Shown here: positions 45,319 through 56,345 of the stretch, piece after piece
How positions within the stretch are numbered: the first letter of the stretch is position 1
Layout: each line of letters begins with the position of its first letter
Assembly (NCBI RefSeq): GCF_050948215.1
Contig: NW_027488593.1
Span: 620,001-684,000 of the forward strand
DNA: 64,000 nt
Reading direction: 5' to 3'
Source of the DNA: Halictus rubicundus
Lineage: Eukaryota > Arthropoda > Insecta > Hymenoptera > Halictidae
Position numbers and translations under genes: made by a program
Notes under the pieces: model-generated
The model's input: the letters and a program-made list of their open reading frames with translations, nothing else
What the model was told of the DNA's origin: nothing
The model's database searches: none

Positions 45319-46782
45319 TCGGACCACCGCCTACGTGCGCCGCTTCGCCAACAACTGCAGAGCCGCTAGTACTCGAGCCGGGGGTTCACTCACAGCATTG
45401 GAGCTGCGAGAAGCACTCCAGGCAGCGGTGCGATCTGATCAGCAGAGAACGTTCCAAATCGAGCTCGACGCCCTTCGGCACGGTGAGGCTGTTCCGTCGT
45501 CTTCTTCCATCACAGCACTGGCACCCTTCATCGCCGACGATGGAATCCTCAGGGTAGGCGGTCGCCTCCTAAACTCCGGACTGCCGGAACCACGCCGTCA
45601 TCCAGCCATCCTGGACCGTACATCGCATCTGTCCACGCTGGTGATCCGAGACGCCCATCTATGGACCCTCCATGGCGGAGTGAATGCCACCATGTCCTGG
45701 ATTCAGCGAGCGTTTTGGATCCCACGTCGCCGACCGCGAGTGAAGCGCCTCATTCGAGAGTACGTCACCTGCACATGGTTGCGAGCGACTACCGGCCTTC
45801 AACAAATGGGAAATCTTCCGACCGCCAGGGTGCAACCGTCGAAGCCGTTCCTGCACACGGGAGTCGACTACGCCGGGCCGATCCCCTCAGGACCGCTAAG
45901 GGCAGAGGGCACAAGAGTCAGAAGGGTTATGTCGTCGTATTTGTGTGCCTGGCCACCAAGGCCGTGCACTTAGATGCCGTCACCGATCTAACCTCATCCG
46001 CGTTTTTGTCTGCCTTCCACAGATTCACTGCCCGACGCGGTCGCTGTCAGCACCTCTACAGCGACAATGCAACGACCTTCAAGGGCGCGGACACCACCCT
46101 GCGGCAAATGTTCCACGCCGCTTCGCAGTTCTATTCTTCGGTGGCCGAGGAACTAGCGAATGACGGAACCGAGTGGACGTTCATACCACCGTACTCGCCG
46201 CACATGGGAGGCCTGTGGGAAGCCGCGGTTAAGAGCATGAAATCGCACATGAAACGAGTCATTGGAGAAGCTACACTCACTTACGAGGAGATGACTACGC
46301 TGTTGAGTCGTATCGAGGCGTGCTTGAACTCCAGACCGTTGACGCCGCTGCCCGAGGATCCGCAGGACTGCGCTCCCCTCACCCCGGGTCACTTTCTTGT
46401 GGGGGAACCCATTCACGCCGCTCCCGAAGCACCGATCACTGACGTCCCACGTAGCCTCGATTCACGGTGGCGTCAAATCACTAATATTCACAATCACTTT
46501 TGGCGTAGGTGGAGCCGGGAGTACGTCAACAACCTCCAACAACGCACGAAATGGCAACATCGACGGGAGAATATACGCGTCGGCACGCTCGTGCTGGTAA
46601 AGGACGACCTCACGCCGCCGACCCGCTGGCCGTTAGCCCGTGTTGTGGAGGCTATCCCGGGAAGCGACGGCCTCGTACGCGTGGTGACCCTACGATCAAG
46701 CTCCCGCACCTTCAGTAGGGCCGTCACCAAGGTGGTCCCACTGCCCGTACACGAAGAATCCGATGGACACGGAACGTCGTAA
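45319..46782 (+). pseudogene. BEL/Pao 2 integrase, frameshifted
   Basis: First part in frame +2 (IRTTAYVRRFANN, GILRVGGRL, HLWTLHGG); a second shift near 45885-45900 returns it to the original frame. The zinc finger keeps HxxxxHGG but reads YVTC where the family has CVTC, so one metal ligand seems lost. The core has Asp in VDYAGP, Asp in YSDNATTF and Glu in GGLWEAAVKS. The C-terminal BEL domain reads WSREYVNNLQ and GTLVLVKDDLTPP. It ends at TAA 46780-46782. It is related to, but clearly different from, the BEL/Pao fragment at 32.7-34.0 kb. Confidence 0.87.
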
Positions 46783-46997
46783 CCACGCTTCCACGGCGTA
46801 CAACCGATCTAGTCACTGTTGTCATGGCGGGCGGCGTACTACAACTAAGTACGCTTCATTCACGCCGCGACGGACTACATCAGACGCCCCCCCCCCCCCC
46901 ACCACGACGCCTCCGTGAACGACATGCAACACCGATGCCTCGCCGTTTACCACCGGGATAATTTCGGCGTGAACCCATCACGCCGAGGCGGGCGGCA
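46783..46997 (+). other. 3' noncoding region and candidate polypurine tract of BEL/Pao 2
   Basis: Contains a run of C (about 46888-46901), two GGCGGGCGGC stretches and the purine-rich GAGGCGGGCGGCA at 46985-46997, directly before a TG that would open the 3' LTR. Confidence 0.45.
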
Positions 46998-47423
46998 TGT
47001 TAGAGATTTATTTCATTACACTTCCATTGTACATAATTCCTCATCTCATTATAACAAGTTTTACAACGTACAATTTTATAACAATGCACGATGCATGCGA
47101 AACACGAAAAATAAACAACGACATCGATCTATCGATCGGCCTCGGCGCGCTGATGTCCCCGCACCGCACCTCTCGCTTCCCGCGAAGGCCACGGGTGGAT
47201 CGAGCAGCTCGAGCCTCGCGGGTGCGGCGGGGGGACGGACGCGGCGGATCGACGCGACCTGCTGATCGATCAGTTCGTCTATTGACACTACAACCGACAG
47301 TTCTTACGTGATTCAAACCCGTCCCGCCTGATCACCAAGAGTTTCGTCGATCGTTAGCTATCGCATTTATCTTAGACTGACCGGTAAGATTTCAATACTG
47401 AAATCCCCCAGAAGTCTAAAACA
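46998..47423 (+). repeat. Candidate 3' LTR of BEL/Pao 2
   Basis: 426 bp from TGTTAGAG to AAAACA, ending at the target duplicate. It contains AATAAA near 47109. It is called only from its TG...CA ends, the tract before it and the right target duplicate. The matching 5' LTR is not present; only the last 54 bases recur on the left, inverted. Confidence 0.55.
47370..47423 (+). repeat. 54-bp terminal inverted repeat, right
   Basis: Exact reverse complement of 41146-41199, ending GTCTAAAACA, followed by AATAG. Confidence 0.95.
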
Positions 47424-48055
47424 AATAGTTATTACCGATACGCCCACAGACGCTTTCGAGAAAGTTGCTCTAGACATTGTAGGTCCCTTACCCACATCTG
47501 CGAACGGAAACAAATACATACTAACCGTACAATGCAACCTAACGAAATTTTGTGAAGCATACCCACTGCCTCACACAACAGCGCAGATAGTAGCAACAAC
47601 ACTGGCAAAAGAGTTTATATCACGTTACGGTCCCCCCAAATATATCTTAACCGATCAAGAAACTAATTTTTTGAGTTCGACTATGAAGCAATTGGCAAAA
47701 TTAATAAAACAATTGAAAACAACCGCCTTCCACCCGCAAACAAATGGCTCCTTAGAGAGAAGCCACGCGGTACTTATAGAATATTTAAAACATTTTATCA
47801 AAACAACAAAGGACTGGGATAAATAAATCAGACTCGCTGTCTTCTCGTACAATACATCGGTCCACGACGGCACGAAATACACTCCTCACGAACTGGTTTT
47901 TGAGAAAAAGGCACGAGTACCCTCTAATTTTGAGTATTGCGAAACAAATAATTTCACATACGAGGCATTTCACAGTAGTATTTCACGAGGCATCAACAGA
48001 ACTTCGCAAGTCCGCAGCGGAAAACTTGAATAAAGCAAAGCATAAATGATACACG
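47424..48055 (+). pseudogene. Gypsy fragment 2, right part: integrase core
   Basis: Continues the integrase interrupted at 41146: Asp in LDIVGPLPTS, Asp in LTDQETNFLS and Glu in QTNGSLERSHAVL are all present, so the DDE triad survives. TAA at 47824-47826 and a frameshift near 47975 break it; a further block with ENLNKAKHK ends at about 48049. The C-terminal end of pol and the 3' LTR are missing. Confidence 0.85.
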
Positions 48056-49625
48056 AGAATATCTCGAGATCTAATAATTTTTTTTGCCATGGTACCCTAA
48101 TCATTTTTTACGTAGAATGAACGGAAGAATCGATCTGTGCAAAACAATATGCATTTCTATTTAAAGAAATGATGCAATTGTTAATTGCACATGAACTACT
48201 GCATCTAAAAACAATGTAAAGGCCTACAGATGTAGTGCTCTTCGAACCATTTATCTTTTTCCTTTATCATTTTTTCGTAAATGCAATAATAACGGAGTTA
48301 TGACTTGAAACAATTGCGTGGACCACCCTGTATATCGCAACCTACATAGCTAAAGTAGAGACGTGTGTCCTTTTTCTGCTTTTTATATTCATGTTTGGAA
48401 TTTCAAAAATTTGTAACGCAGAAGTTATTTCTGTTCAGATATTATAAATTTATGAATAATAAATTCCTTATGTTTGAGACCTTCGCATGGATTCTTCAAC
48501 GTCTTATTACTTATTACAGTATTATTTTTTAATTTTTAATTATAATTTGATTACATCGTAATTCGTAATTGATGTAATTTAATTACAAAGTATTTTGTAG
48601 TTGTACTTGTTCGGGAATCGGCAACGATTTTTCAACCCGCGCGCGCCTAAGCGCGGCGCTAATTAGTTCCCGAGCACGTCCCTCTCCGCGAATCAGCATA
48701 CGGCACATCCACCAATTGCCGCACTCGCGAGTCGCGAATATCCGCGAGCGATTCCCGGAATCGGCCTTCTTTTTCGGCAAATCATCTGAGTCAGACCACG
48801 TGCGATCCAACCGTCTTTTGTCGAGCCGTGAATTTTAAACCCTACGCGATTCCGTGCAGTTTGTGCAACTTTGTATTAACCACGCGTACTTCAGTCAATT
48901 ATATACCGACTTTATTACCTCAAGTGCTTACAAAGTGAGATTCATTTTTCTCCTACCGACCGACCACGTGCTCGATCCTACCTTTCCGCCGTATCATTCT
49001 GTCGCGCATGGAGTTTTCACCCTATCCGTTTCCGACCATCCGCCTCGAATTTCCAAGCCTTCCGATAAAGCTGTCCCAGCCACCCATTCCCAAACAGTAC
49101 TCCATTGCAATTCGAAGATCTGAATTATAAATTACAATATAATTTAATTACAATGTAATTCAATTACTTTGTAATTATAATTCCTGGAGTAATTCGGTAC
49201 AACTCTGTATGTAGGTCATGTGAAAAATAAAACCTGTAAATGATTCCGCGCGAACGGATTCAGTTTCTTTTATCATGTGTAGGAAGCTGTCGGCACAAGC
49301 TATAGAAACCCGATCGCCTAGGACCGCACACGGTCGGCGGACCGTTGAGATGGAAAGAGCTATCGGAGTTTATAAAACGCTTATCGCCTGAAATAAACAA
49401 ATGACGAGTGGCCCGTTGTCGGCGACCCGCAACGGTCCACGACAATCAGTCTTGGTAGAACTGAAGAAAGCGAAAGACGTGTTCGCTGTAGCATCCAGTG
49501 AAATAAAGCTAATATCAAATACTGTTGTATTACCTTTAGTTTTTAGATTTCCTACACATGCCTGTCTTCTCCCTCCACTACATATTTTTTCTATTTGTTA
49601 CACCATTTCTCGTTAAACAAACTAT
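48056..49625. other. AT-rich intergenic stretch with A/T palindromes, no gene
   Basis: No supported coding frame. Stretches built from TAATTACA-type words near 48530-48600 and 49125-49190 are roughly inverted to each other and could bound a decayed inverted-repeat element of about 650 bp. The phrase GGACCACCCTGTATA near 48321 recalls a motif often seen in insect repeats. A T-rich tract ending in AG precedes the next frame. Confidence 0.4.
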
Positions 49626-50742
49626 ATGTTCAGGCGACGACGATTGAATGCAGCAGCATGCAACAGCGAAGCAGGCAACAACAAGATGGAAGTAGATTTC
49701 TGTGGGGATAGTTATCGTGAAATGCTGCCAGCAACGTCGTCGTACAATACCGAAAACATACAGATAATAGAAGAAATTGTAGAAGAATCACACAAACGGA
49801 CGCAAAACGGACTAGAGAAAATCTATCACGTGCAATGCCAGATGTGCAATCACAAGGAGCGCATACGATGTATTCAAGAAAATAATGACGCCATGGATAT
49901 CAATCACAGCGCAGTTTCCGCAACAATACTGACAGGAGGCGGATATAGACAGCTGGAAGAAATGATATGTGGCATGAATATGTCGTGCATGTCTAAGCAT
50001 TTATACCGAAAATGCCACGACGAAATAATCGATGCCTTCGAAGTGGCTGCACAACGAGAGATGGAAGATGCTGGAAGACAGGAGAGGGAATTAGCCATAG
50101 CAAGAGGCGACGTACATCCAGGATGTAATATACCATTCATTCCGGTAGTTGCAGATGGCAGCTGGATGAAGAGGTCATATCGTGGCGGCGAGTATAATTC
50201 CCTTTCTGGTGTAGGAGCCATCGTTGGACATTACACGAAGAACGTTCTACACCTCGGTGTAAAAAATTGATTCTGCTTCGTTTGCCACGCAGCAGCTAAA
50301 AAGAAGGAAGTGGCACGGGAGCATCGCTGCTTCAAAAACTGGGGTCGCGATCAGAGTTCGACGGGTATGGAAAGTGCTGCTATTGTGGAAGGATTCCAAT
50401 GTAGCGTAGAAATGCACGGCCTAATATACAACATTTTGGTTGCCGACGGTGATAGCAGCGTCTATAAAAAGATTTTGGAGAACGATCCGTATAAAGAGTA
50501 CATGGTACAAGTGCGGAAAATTGAATGCACCAACCATCTTTTGCGGAATTTCTGCACACTGGTGTCTGCGCACTGGTGTAAAGAAAGCTGCAGAACACCG
50601 CTTCAAAGAAAAGCTGAGATTATCAGACCAAATTAAATTTAAAAATAGATCTGAGAAACGTGCCAAGTCGCTTGTTCGGTGAACACAAAGAGTGTCAGAA
50701 ATTGGCTTACTTTTGTAGCAAATACTCTGACCCCGAACAAAT
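49626..50742 (+). pseudogene. Mutator-like transposase domain (N-terminal part)
   Basis: ATG at 49626. The first 70 residues are of unknown type; then a Cys pair (CQMCNH) and the core of a Mutator-like transposase domain (PF20700 type as I recall it). It has a catalytic-type Asp in VVADGSWMKRSY, then GVGAIVGHYT, FCFVCHAAAK, GMESAAIVEGF, VADGDSSVYKKI and IECTNHLLRNF. TGA at 50268-50270 interrupts the frame. A shift near 50570 and another before 50690 follow, with the block LFGEHKECQKLAYFCSKYSD at the end. It is cut at 50742 by a 701-bp insertion. Confidence 0.75.
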
Positions 50743-51453
50743 CGAGAGTAAGGCTCGGATTCACCGTTGTGAACGCGTCGCGTACCCGTGTCGCCGAAAA
50801 GTTACCCGCCAATTTAATATTGGGTAACGGGATCCGATTGAAAGTGCTGTGGCTGCATACGATTGCGAAAGTCTGATAATAACGGAATGACTGCTGCGTT
50901 TGCTGTACGATCGTTTGATATGAACGGAAGACTCAGACAGACTGATCCGGGGTCCGTTTTCTGGCCACCTCGTTGGTGTCCAACTCTTTCAAGGGATGGG
51001 CCCGAAAACCCCGAAAGACTCGTCCCCATTCGTTGATTGACCTGAGGGAGGCGGATCTTCCGGACAGTCCTCCACGGTGGAGGTGGAAGTCCTTACCCCC
51101 TGGTCAATCACAGAAACTTTGGGAAATTCTCGAACGACGGGACCCCGGTGCAGCGTGACGAAGAGACTCGAGTGGCCTGCACATGGTTGTGCAAATTTAT
51201 GGCCCCTTGTCCAAAGTGGATGGACGACAGTCGGGTTCAGACCTTGAACACGAGACTCCTCTACGTCCGGTACCCTTTAGAAATTGCGTATTTCTGAAAC
51301 AGTGGGACCCGTGTTTGGTCTGTACCAGATTGCCCAAGGGGCTGCGAACGCGTGTCTCAGACCCTCACGGGCCTTGAAGATGACAAGGGCGTGAGGGATG
51401 GGCATGACAAATGAGGCTATAAGGCTACAGTCAGGTCTCGAAGCCGAACAAAT
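50733..51453. mobile_element. 701-bp insertion with 10-bp target duplicates inside the Mutator-like gene
   Basis: CCGAACAAAT occurs at 50733-50742 and 51444-51453, and the transposase coding match resumes right after the second copy. The insert (50743-51443) is GC-richer, non-coding and without clear terminal inverted repeats or poly(A). A 9-11-bp duplicate fits Mutator-type transposition, so it could be a non-autonomous relative. The family is unknown. Confidence 0.65.
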
Positions 51454-52475
51454 AATAACGCCGTAGAGTGCTTTAATAATATAATTGCGAAATTCATCGC
51501 AGGGAAACGAGTCAACTATGGACAAAGAGGTTCTTATCAAGGTAGAACCTCTGCTGCTGTCGTCCAATTCAACACAAAAGAAACGTTTAGTCGATTGAGT
51601 GCTGTAATGAGCAAAGAACCGACAACAATCGTAAAACAGTTGGAAAATCGACGTAAGCGTGAAGTGGAAAAGGAAATTGAATATAGAGCACGAAAGAAAG
51701 CATCCTCCTTCCGACAGGAGAAACAACAATGCGACAAGGATTATGGCCCCAGTGCGGCAAAACCAGACATGGAGGAGACAGTATATGTTTCTGAATGTGA
51801 GAGACACATGGTAACGCTCCTCGAGTGGCAATCGATGCGACACACGATCGAGGCTGAAACTCGTAATCAAGGGAACAGCGAAAGATGGATGGCCTATAGG
51901 AAGAAATTATTAACAGCATCCAATTTCGGCCCAGTATGCCGATTACGAAAGACTACATCACGAGCAAGTTGTTTGAAACTGTGATGAACCCACAAATCGA
52001 AAGTCTGCCAGCCGTACAATACGGAAAGGAAAACGAGATGAACGCCCTGAGACAAATGGAAATATAATTAGGAATCTCTATTCTACCGTGTTGGCTGTTC
52101 ATAGATTCTGTCGCGCCTTACTTAGGTACGACACCAGATGGACTTGTACAAGACGATACAATCGTCGAGATAAAGTGTCCATATTCGGCTTTTAACTCCC
52201 GATCGGGATTTAACTCCCGATGAAGCAATGGAGAAGTTTATGCGATACGACGCATTTTTCAGGGTGATAAAATGAATAAAACTCACCATTACTATCATCA
52301 AGTGCAAGGACAATTGCACATAACAAATAGACAAAATGCTCTATTCTGTTTATGGACGCCTAAAGGAATGAAGATAATACAAGCGCAATACAGAGCATAT
52401 GAAGATTTGTTCAAAAAACGATTGCAATCGAAGGTCGCAATTACACCGGCGAGTGCAATACTAATAGATTCATGA
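51454..52475 (+). pseudogene. End of Mutator-like transposase plus YqaJ-type nuclease domain
   Basis: Resumes with AVECFNNIIAKFIAGKRVNY and AAVVQFN, the end of the transposase part. A basic linker (KREVEKEIEYRARKKASS) and a YqaJ-like recombinase/exonuclease domain follow: RWMAYRKKLLTASNF, TPDGLVQDDTIVEIKCPYS (the D...ExK nuclease core) and QVQGQLHITNR. Frame changes occur near 51945, 52070 and 52240, and AACTCCCGAT is duplicated at about 52194-52221. Transposase plus YqaJ in one protein occurs in insect and cnidarian element proteins. The nuclease motif survives but the gene is dead. Confidence 0.75.
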
Positions 52476-55062
52476 GCACAAATATCCGTACCTATATTAA
52501 TTCTAATTTTACATTTTGTATTTTGTTCCGTCGTTCGGGACGGGAATTGCAGGTGTAACGGTGGGACGTGCACGAAAGAAATAGTCAGTTACGCAACACA
52601 ACACAAACAATGTATTTTCAACTTGTGACGTTGCAAAATTTTGCAGCGTCACTGCCCCACCCGTTGCGAAATAGCGGAGGGATCGGACGCCGAATTTTGC
52701 GATAAACGACTGCTCGTGAGGTTTGGAAGTGCTCCCCGAGGAGCTTCCGTATCGATTTTCGATCGATGGCTAAGACTTTTCGCGCGCGCCGAGCACGGCC
52801 GAGTTCCAGGGACGTGCACGACGCACCAACGGATTCCGGGAGGCTTAGAAGGGCGCCTCGCTTCGCGGGAACTCCCACGACGAACTATGGCCGATTACGG
52901 GGAAACGCAAAGTCTTGTGCACAGGCTCTATGGAGATGGAACGCAGCACCCGGGCCAGACAACCTGGAGGCGACGAAGCAGGACAGAGGCCCCGTCGAAC
53001 ATCCGACAATTAATTTCGCGGTTCTGCCGCCGCCTCACCCCGCCACTTACAAAGCGGCCTCGGCGTGGGTGGTGTAGGCGTGCCGTATCCGGGGAGATCG
53101 TAGATCGGACCCCCTTTTTCCCGGCCGCGAAGAGCGACCGAAAGGTTTTTCGCGTAGGGCCCGGAGCCCAAGGACCTCTCGTGGGCACGGTCCTGAATTT
53201 CGTGACTTCCGCGTGCGAAGCTCGCCCAAGCAGGAAACATAAGGACTAGCAATTAGAATGGGGATGACGAGGACCCCATCGTCCCGATTCCGTCGAGCGA
53301 CGGACCACTGTCGCGGTAACTACCGACTTAGCGTGAGGTAACGTACCGGGCTGCGCCAAGATTGTAAAATTGCGAACGTTCGAATCGGGAATCGCGTCTC
53401 GCATGGTTGGTGCCGTTTGTACCGGCGAATTCTTCCCGCCGTTCCACCAGCGGGGATCAGTCCGCCACGCCGACAGAGCGTACGAGAATTACCGGATTCC
53501 GAGGCATACACCAGCCGGAAAAAGCGCCCAAAGCGAGGCCCGTCAAACGAACCAGCGGAGTACGGTAAGTCCACGCAGTGGTCCACGCTCTTGGCCCTTT
53601 CATAGAATCTCGCGAGTTGGTTCGCAAAGTTCGCGGGAGAACGCCACGAGTGTACGACGTCGGCCCCTCGCCCTCGCGACTTCGCGAGCTCGTGGGTCGG
53701 TGAGCGGACTCGTTGCCATCCCGTCTCGTTCTCCACATTTCGTGTGACGAGGCGCTTCCCGCTTTGCAAAGATTGCTCGCGCCGAGCCGTCGGTGCTTTG
53801 AGCGGTGCCGTAGTTTCCCGACGGAACAAGATACGGAAGTCTCTCCTCGGAGGAGTCGCAGTCGCCGCAAGTTGCAGTCGTTCGCGTCGCTCTCGTTTAC
53901 CGTCGCTTGCGTTCTCTCGCGCCGGTTACCGTAGGTTCGTTCGCCGAATATTGTATCGGATCGCGTCGCGGAACGCCCTCCGTCGGTTGGACGTCCGGTA
54001 CGAATCCGCCTGCCCTCGCGGGCCAGCGACATCGCGGGCCGCCTGTCGACCACCTCCGCGACCGTACCGTTCCGGAGTTTATCACGACAGTCTTTTGTAA
54101 TTGCGCCGTCCACCTGCGTCCCGCCGAATCTCGCTCTGGCGAGCGCGATTTTCTCGTGCCGAACTACCGCACGAGCGCGGAGATTTTTACTAACTCTGAC
54201 CACTTCGCGCTGCGACACGACCACCCTATTGCAAATTTGTACGAAGAACGCGGGCTCTCGGGTGCGACCTCGTGGCCGCGGTTTTGTAAACTTGACCCAA
54301 AATATATGATTTGAGCCCATTTCTCACGTTATTATTTCCGCCCCGCGAGATCCGCTATGCCGTGAGAGCTGTCCCCGCTTTCCCAGCGTCCGAACCCCAA
54401 CCCTTTGGATGCAGAGATCTGCATTTCGCGTGGCACCCTTCCGGTGCCTGGCGCCCGAGCAGAAGGCTCACTTTACCGTCTCGCACCGCCGGGAATGTGT
54501 TAGTACCGGGAGGACCCCGTATTCACGGCCGTACGTGGCCCGGCCTCTGAGCCTATAAAGTCCCGGAGTGGACCCCGCTCCCGCCCTCCTACGCGGTGAA
54601 AAGGGATCCACGTTACAAACTATATACAGAGTATATACAATTCGCAGAGGCGCGAGGGTACTGGCGCACTGGGCGTGCGTTCGGCCGCGGCGTGAATTGC
54701 GCCGAGGAATCGCGATACTTGACCGATGGAGAATTGTGGTGATTTCGTAATCGTGCTAAGGCGCGCTTCGGTTCGCAAGAGTTTTACAGCTCAACTCCCT
54801 GTGCGCGTCGGTGCGGGGGGTGTATATCGCCCGGCCTTCCAAGAGCGGGGAAAGGTGTCGCGGGGTAGCGTTGCCGAACGGTTCGGCGGCAACCATCTTT
54901 TCGCGGCGCGACTTCGAGTTCAAATTCGCCCGAAGGGGGCGACCGTTTGGCGGGCGCGCTCGCTTGTTTGGGACCGTGGCGGTCCTTTCGATCGATCGGT
55001 CGATGCTCCCGTCTTATTGTCGGGCTCGGCCGACGGTTGAGCCCGAACAGTTACTGTTCTAA
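52476..55062. other. GC-rich block without recognisable genes
   Basis: About 2.4 kb (52,620-55,060) much richer in GC than both sides, with several chance open frames on both strands and none with a motif I know. A 28-bp near-palindrome (GTGACG...CGTCAC) lies at 52625-52652, and the perfect palindrome GAACAGTTACTGTTC near the right edge (about 55045-55060). The sharp composition change suggests one inserted unit, but I cannot name it. Confidence 0.4.
52625..52652. repeat. 28-bp near-perfect palindrome
   Basis: Arms GTGACGTTGCAAAA and TTTTGCAGCGTCAC pair with one mismatch. It sits at the left edge of the GC-rich block. Confidence 0.7.
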
Positions 55063-55089
55063 ATTACACCTACTCATTTCTGTCATAAA

Positions 55090-55235
55090 TGCATAAAATC
55101 TGCAGTCTATTAATAATATACATGTTAATAAATAATATAATATAATATATAATATATAATGTATAATATAATATATTATATAATATAATATATAATATAT
55201 AATATATTGTATAATAATATAATATTTGCCACAAC
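55090..55235. repeat. AT microsatellite (ATAAT/TATA type)
   Basis: Low-complexity run of TAATATA and TATAAT words. Confidence 0.85.
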
Positions 55236-55759
55236 AAATCGTACCAGACACATTACATTAAATAAAGTAATAAATACTATTATTGTTCACATGTGTCAAC
55301 ATGATGTGATGCAGGCCGTAAGAAAGGTAATCTTTACAATTGTAATATTTTTTTACATGCTGTTTCACATGCATGAAGTTGCACAATGTGCCTGAAAATA
55401 CGCTCCAGTGACGATGAACCCAGTCACCCTACATGCTTGATTGTGCTTGAAAGACTGATGCTGGCTTATAGTTTCTTCATATATGATAACTACTACTAAA
55501 TTTCTTCTATACTACTTACTTTTCATAGTTCCTGCTTATTCGGTTCTACATCGGTTTGTTGGTTCCAGTCTTATAATTTAACGAGGAAAGGGTGACACGT
55601 TTTTTTACGGTTTTTAACTATAACTGGTTTTGTGTTTGGACATGGCTATATGATTGTATTTGACTTCTAACTATTTATTGCTGCTGTGTAATATATGCTG
55701 TATTTTCATTGTATTATTTTATTGTAATTTGTTTGTAACATTATAAAATATGTGTTCAG

Positions 55760-56345
55760 GGAAGACGCTACACAACAGATGAGACGATATTGGCCTTAGC
55801 ACTTCTCAAGCAGTCAACGAAATCGTACAAGCTACTGTGGAAACTGTGTAATTTGCCAAGTGCAAATACACTAAAGAAAATGTCAAGGAAAATTCCAGTC
55901 GAGACTGGAGTATCACAAGTTGTGATGACACATCTACGCAGTCGCAGCGGATACCATGAGCGCTGAAGAAAAGTTGTGCGTGTTAATGTGGGACAAAATG
56001 TCATTAAAACCTCACGTTGACTACGACATTAGTAAGGGAAAGATAGTAGGCTTCGAAGACTGAGGCAGAAGAAGAACTTCAAGATTTGCCGATCACGCCC
56101 TTGTCTTCATGTTAAGAGGACTGTAGAGTGGGTGGAAAATGCCCATTTCTACAATTATTGCGACGGCCAAACGAAAACGCCACAATTAATATTCTGCATC
56201 AAGGACATCGTGAAAGCAGTGAAGAAACCTGGATTAGAAGTTGTTGCCACTGTATGTGACCAAGGATCATCAAATGTTGCTGCCATCAACATATTACAGG
56301 CAGACATACGGGCGAAAAAATGGAAACAGGGAGAAGAGCACCGTA
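55760..56345 (+). pseudogene. P-element-type transposase remnant
   Basis: Fragment of the P-element/THAP9 transposase family. The frame beginning GRRYTTDETILALALLKQS follows a T-rich tract ending in TTCAG, which looks like an intron acceptor. It contains LCNLPSANTLKKM, then (after a shift near 55940) MSAEEKLCVLMWDKMSLKP and KGKIVGFED. A stop near 56061 and further shifts follow, then YCDGQTKTPQLIFCIKD and the hallmark ATVCDQGSSNVAAIN. The N-terminal THAP finger and the C-terminal part are missing. It ends abruptly at about 56345 in unrelated GC-rich sequence. No terminal inverted repeats recognised. Confidence 0.8.

Larger units (their letters stand above)
41146..47423 (+). mobile_element. 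BEL/Pao retrotransposon 2 with inverted rather than direct ends
   Basis: 6278-bp insertion into the integrase of Gypsy fragment 2, flanked by the 5-bp duplicate AATAG. Inside are a tRNA-Tyr-type primer site, gag, pol and a candidate 3' LTR. The left end is a 56-bp TG...CA sequence whose first 54 bases are the exact reverse complement of the last 54 bases on the right. No direct LTR pair exists. The coding region has three in-frame stops and two frameshifts, so the element is dead. Confidence 0.9.

Noticed and set aside
32705..46782. The two BEL/Pao elements as one element split by later insertions
   Set aside because: They lie on opposite strands and both carry their own integrase with clearly different sequences.
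52641..54320. Open frames of 202 (plus) and 287 (minus) codons in the GC-rich block
   Set aside because: No recognisable motif, no promoter, overlapping frames on opposite strands; best explained by high GC content.
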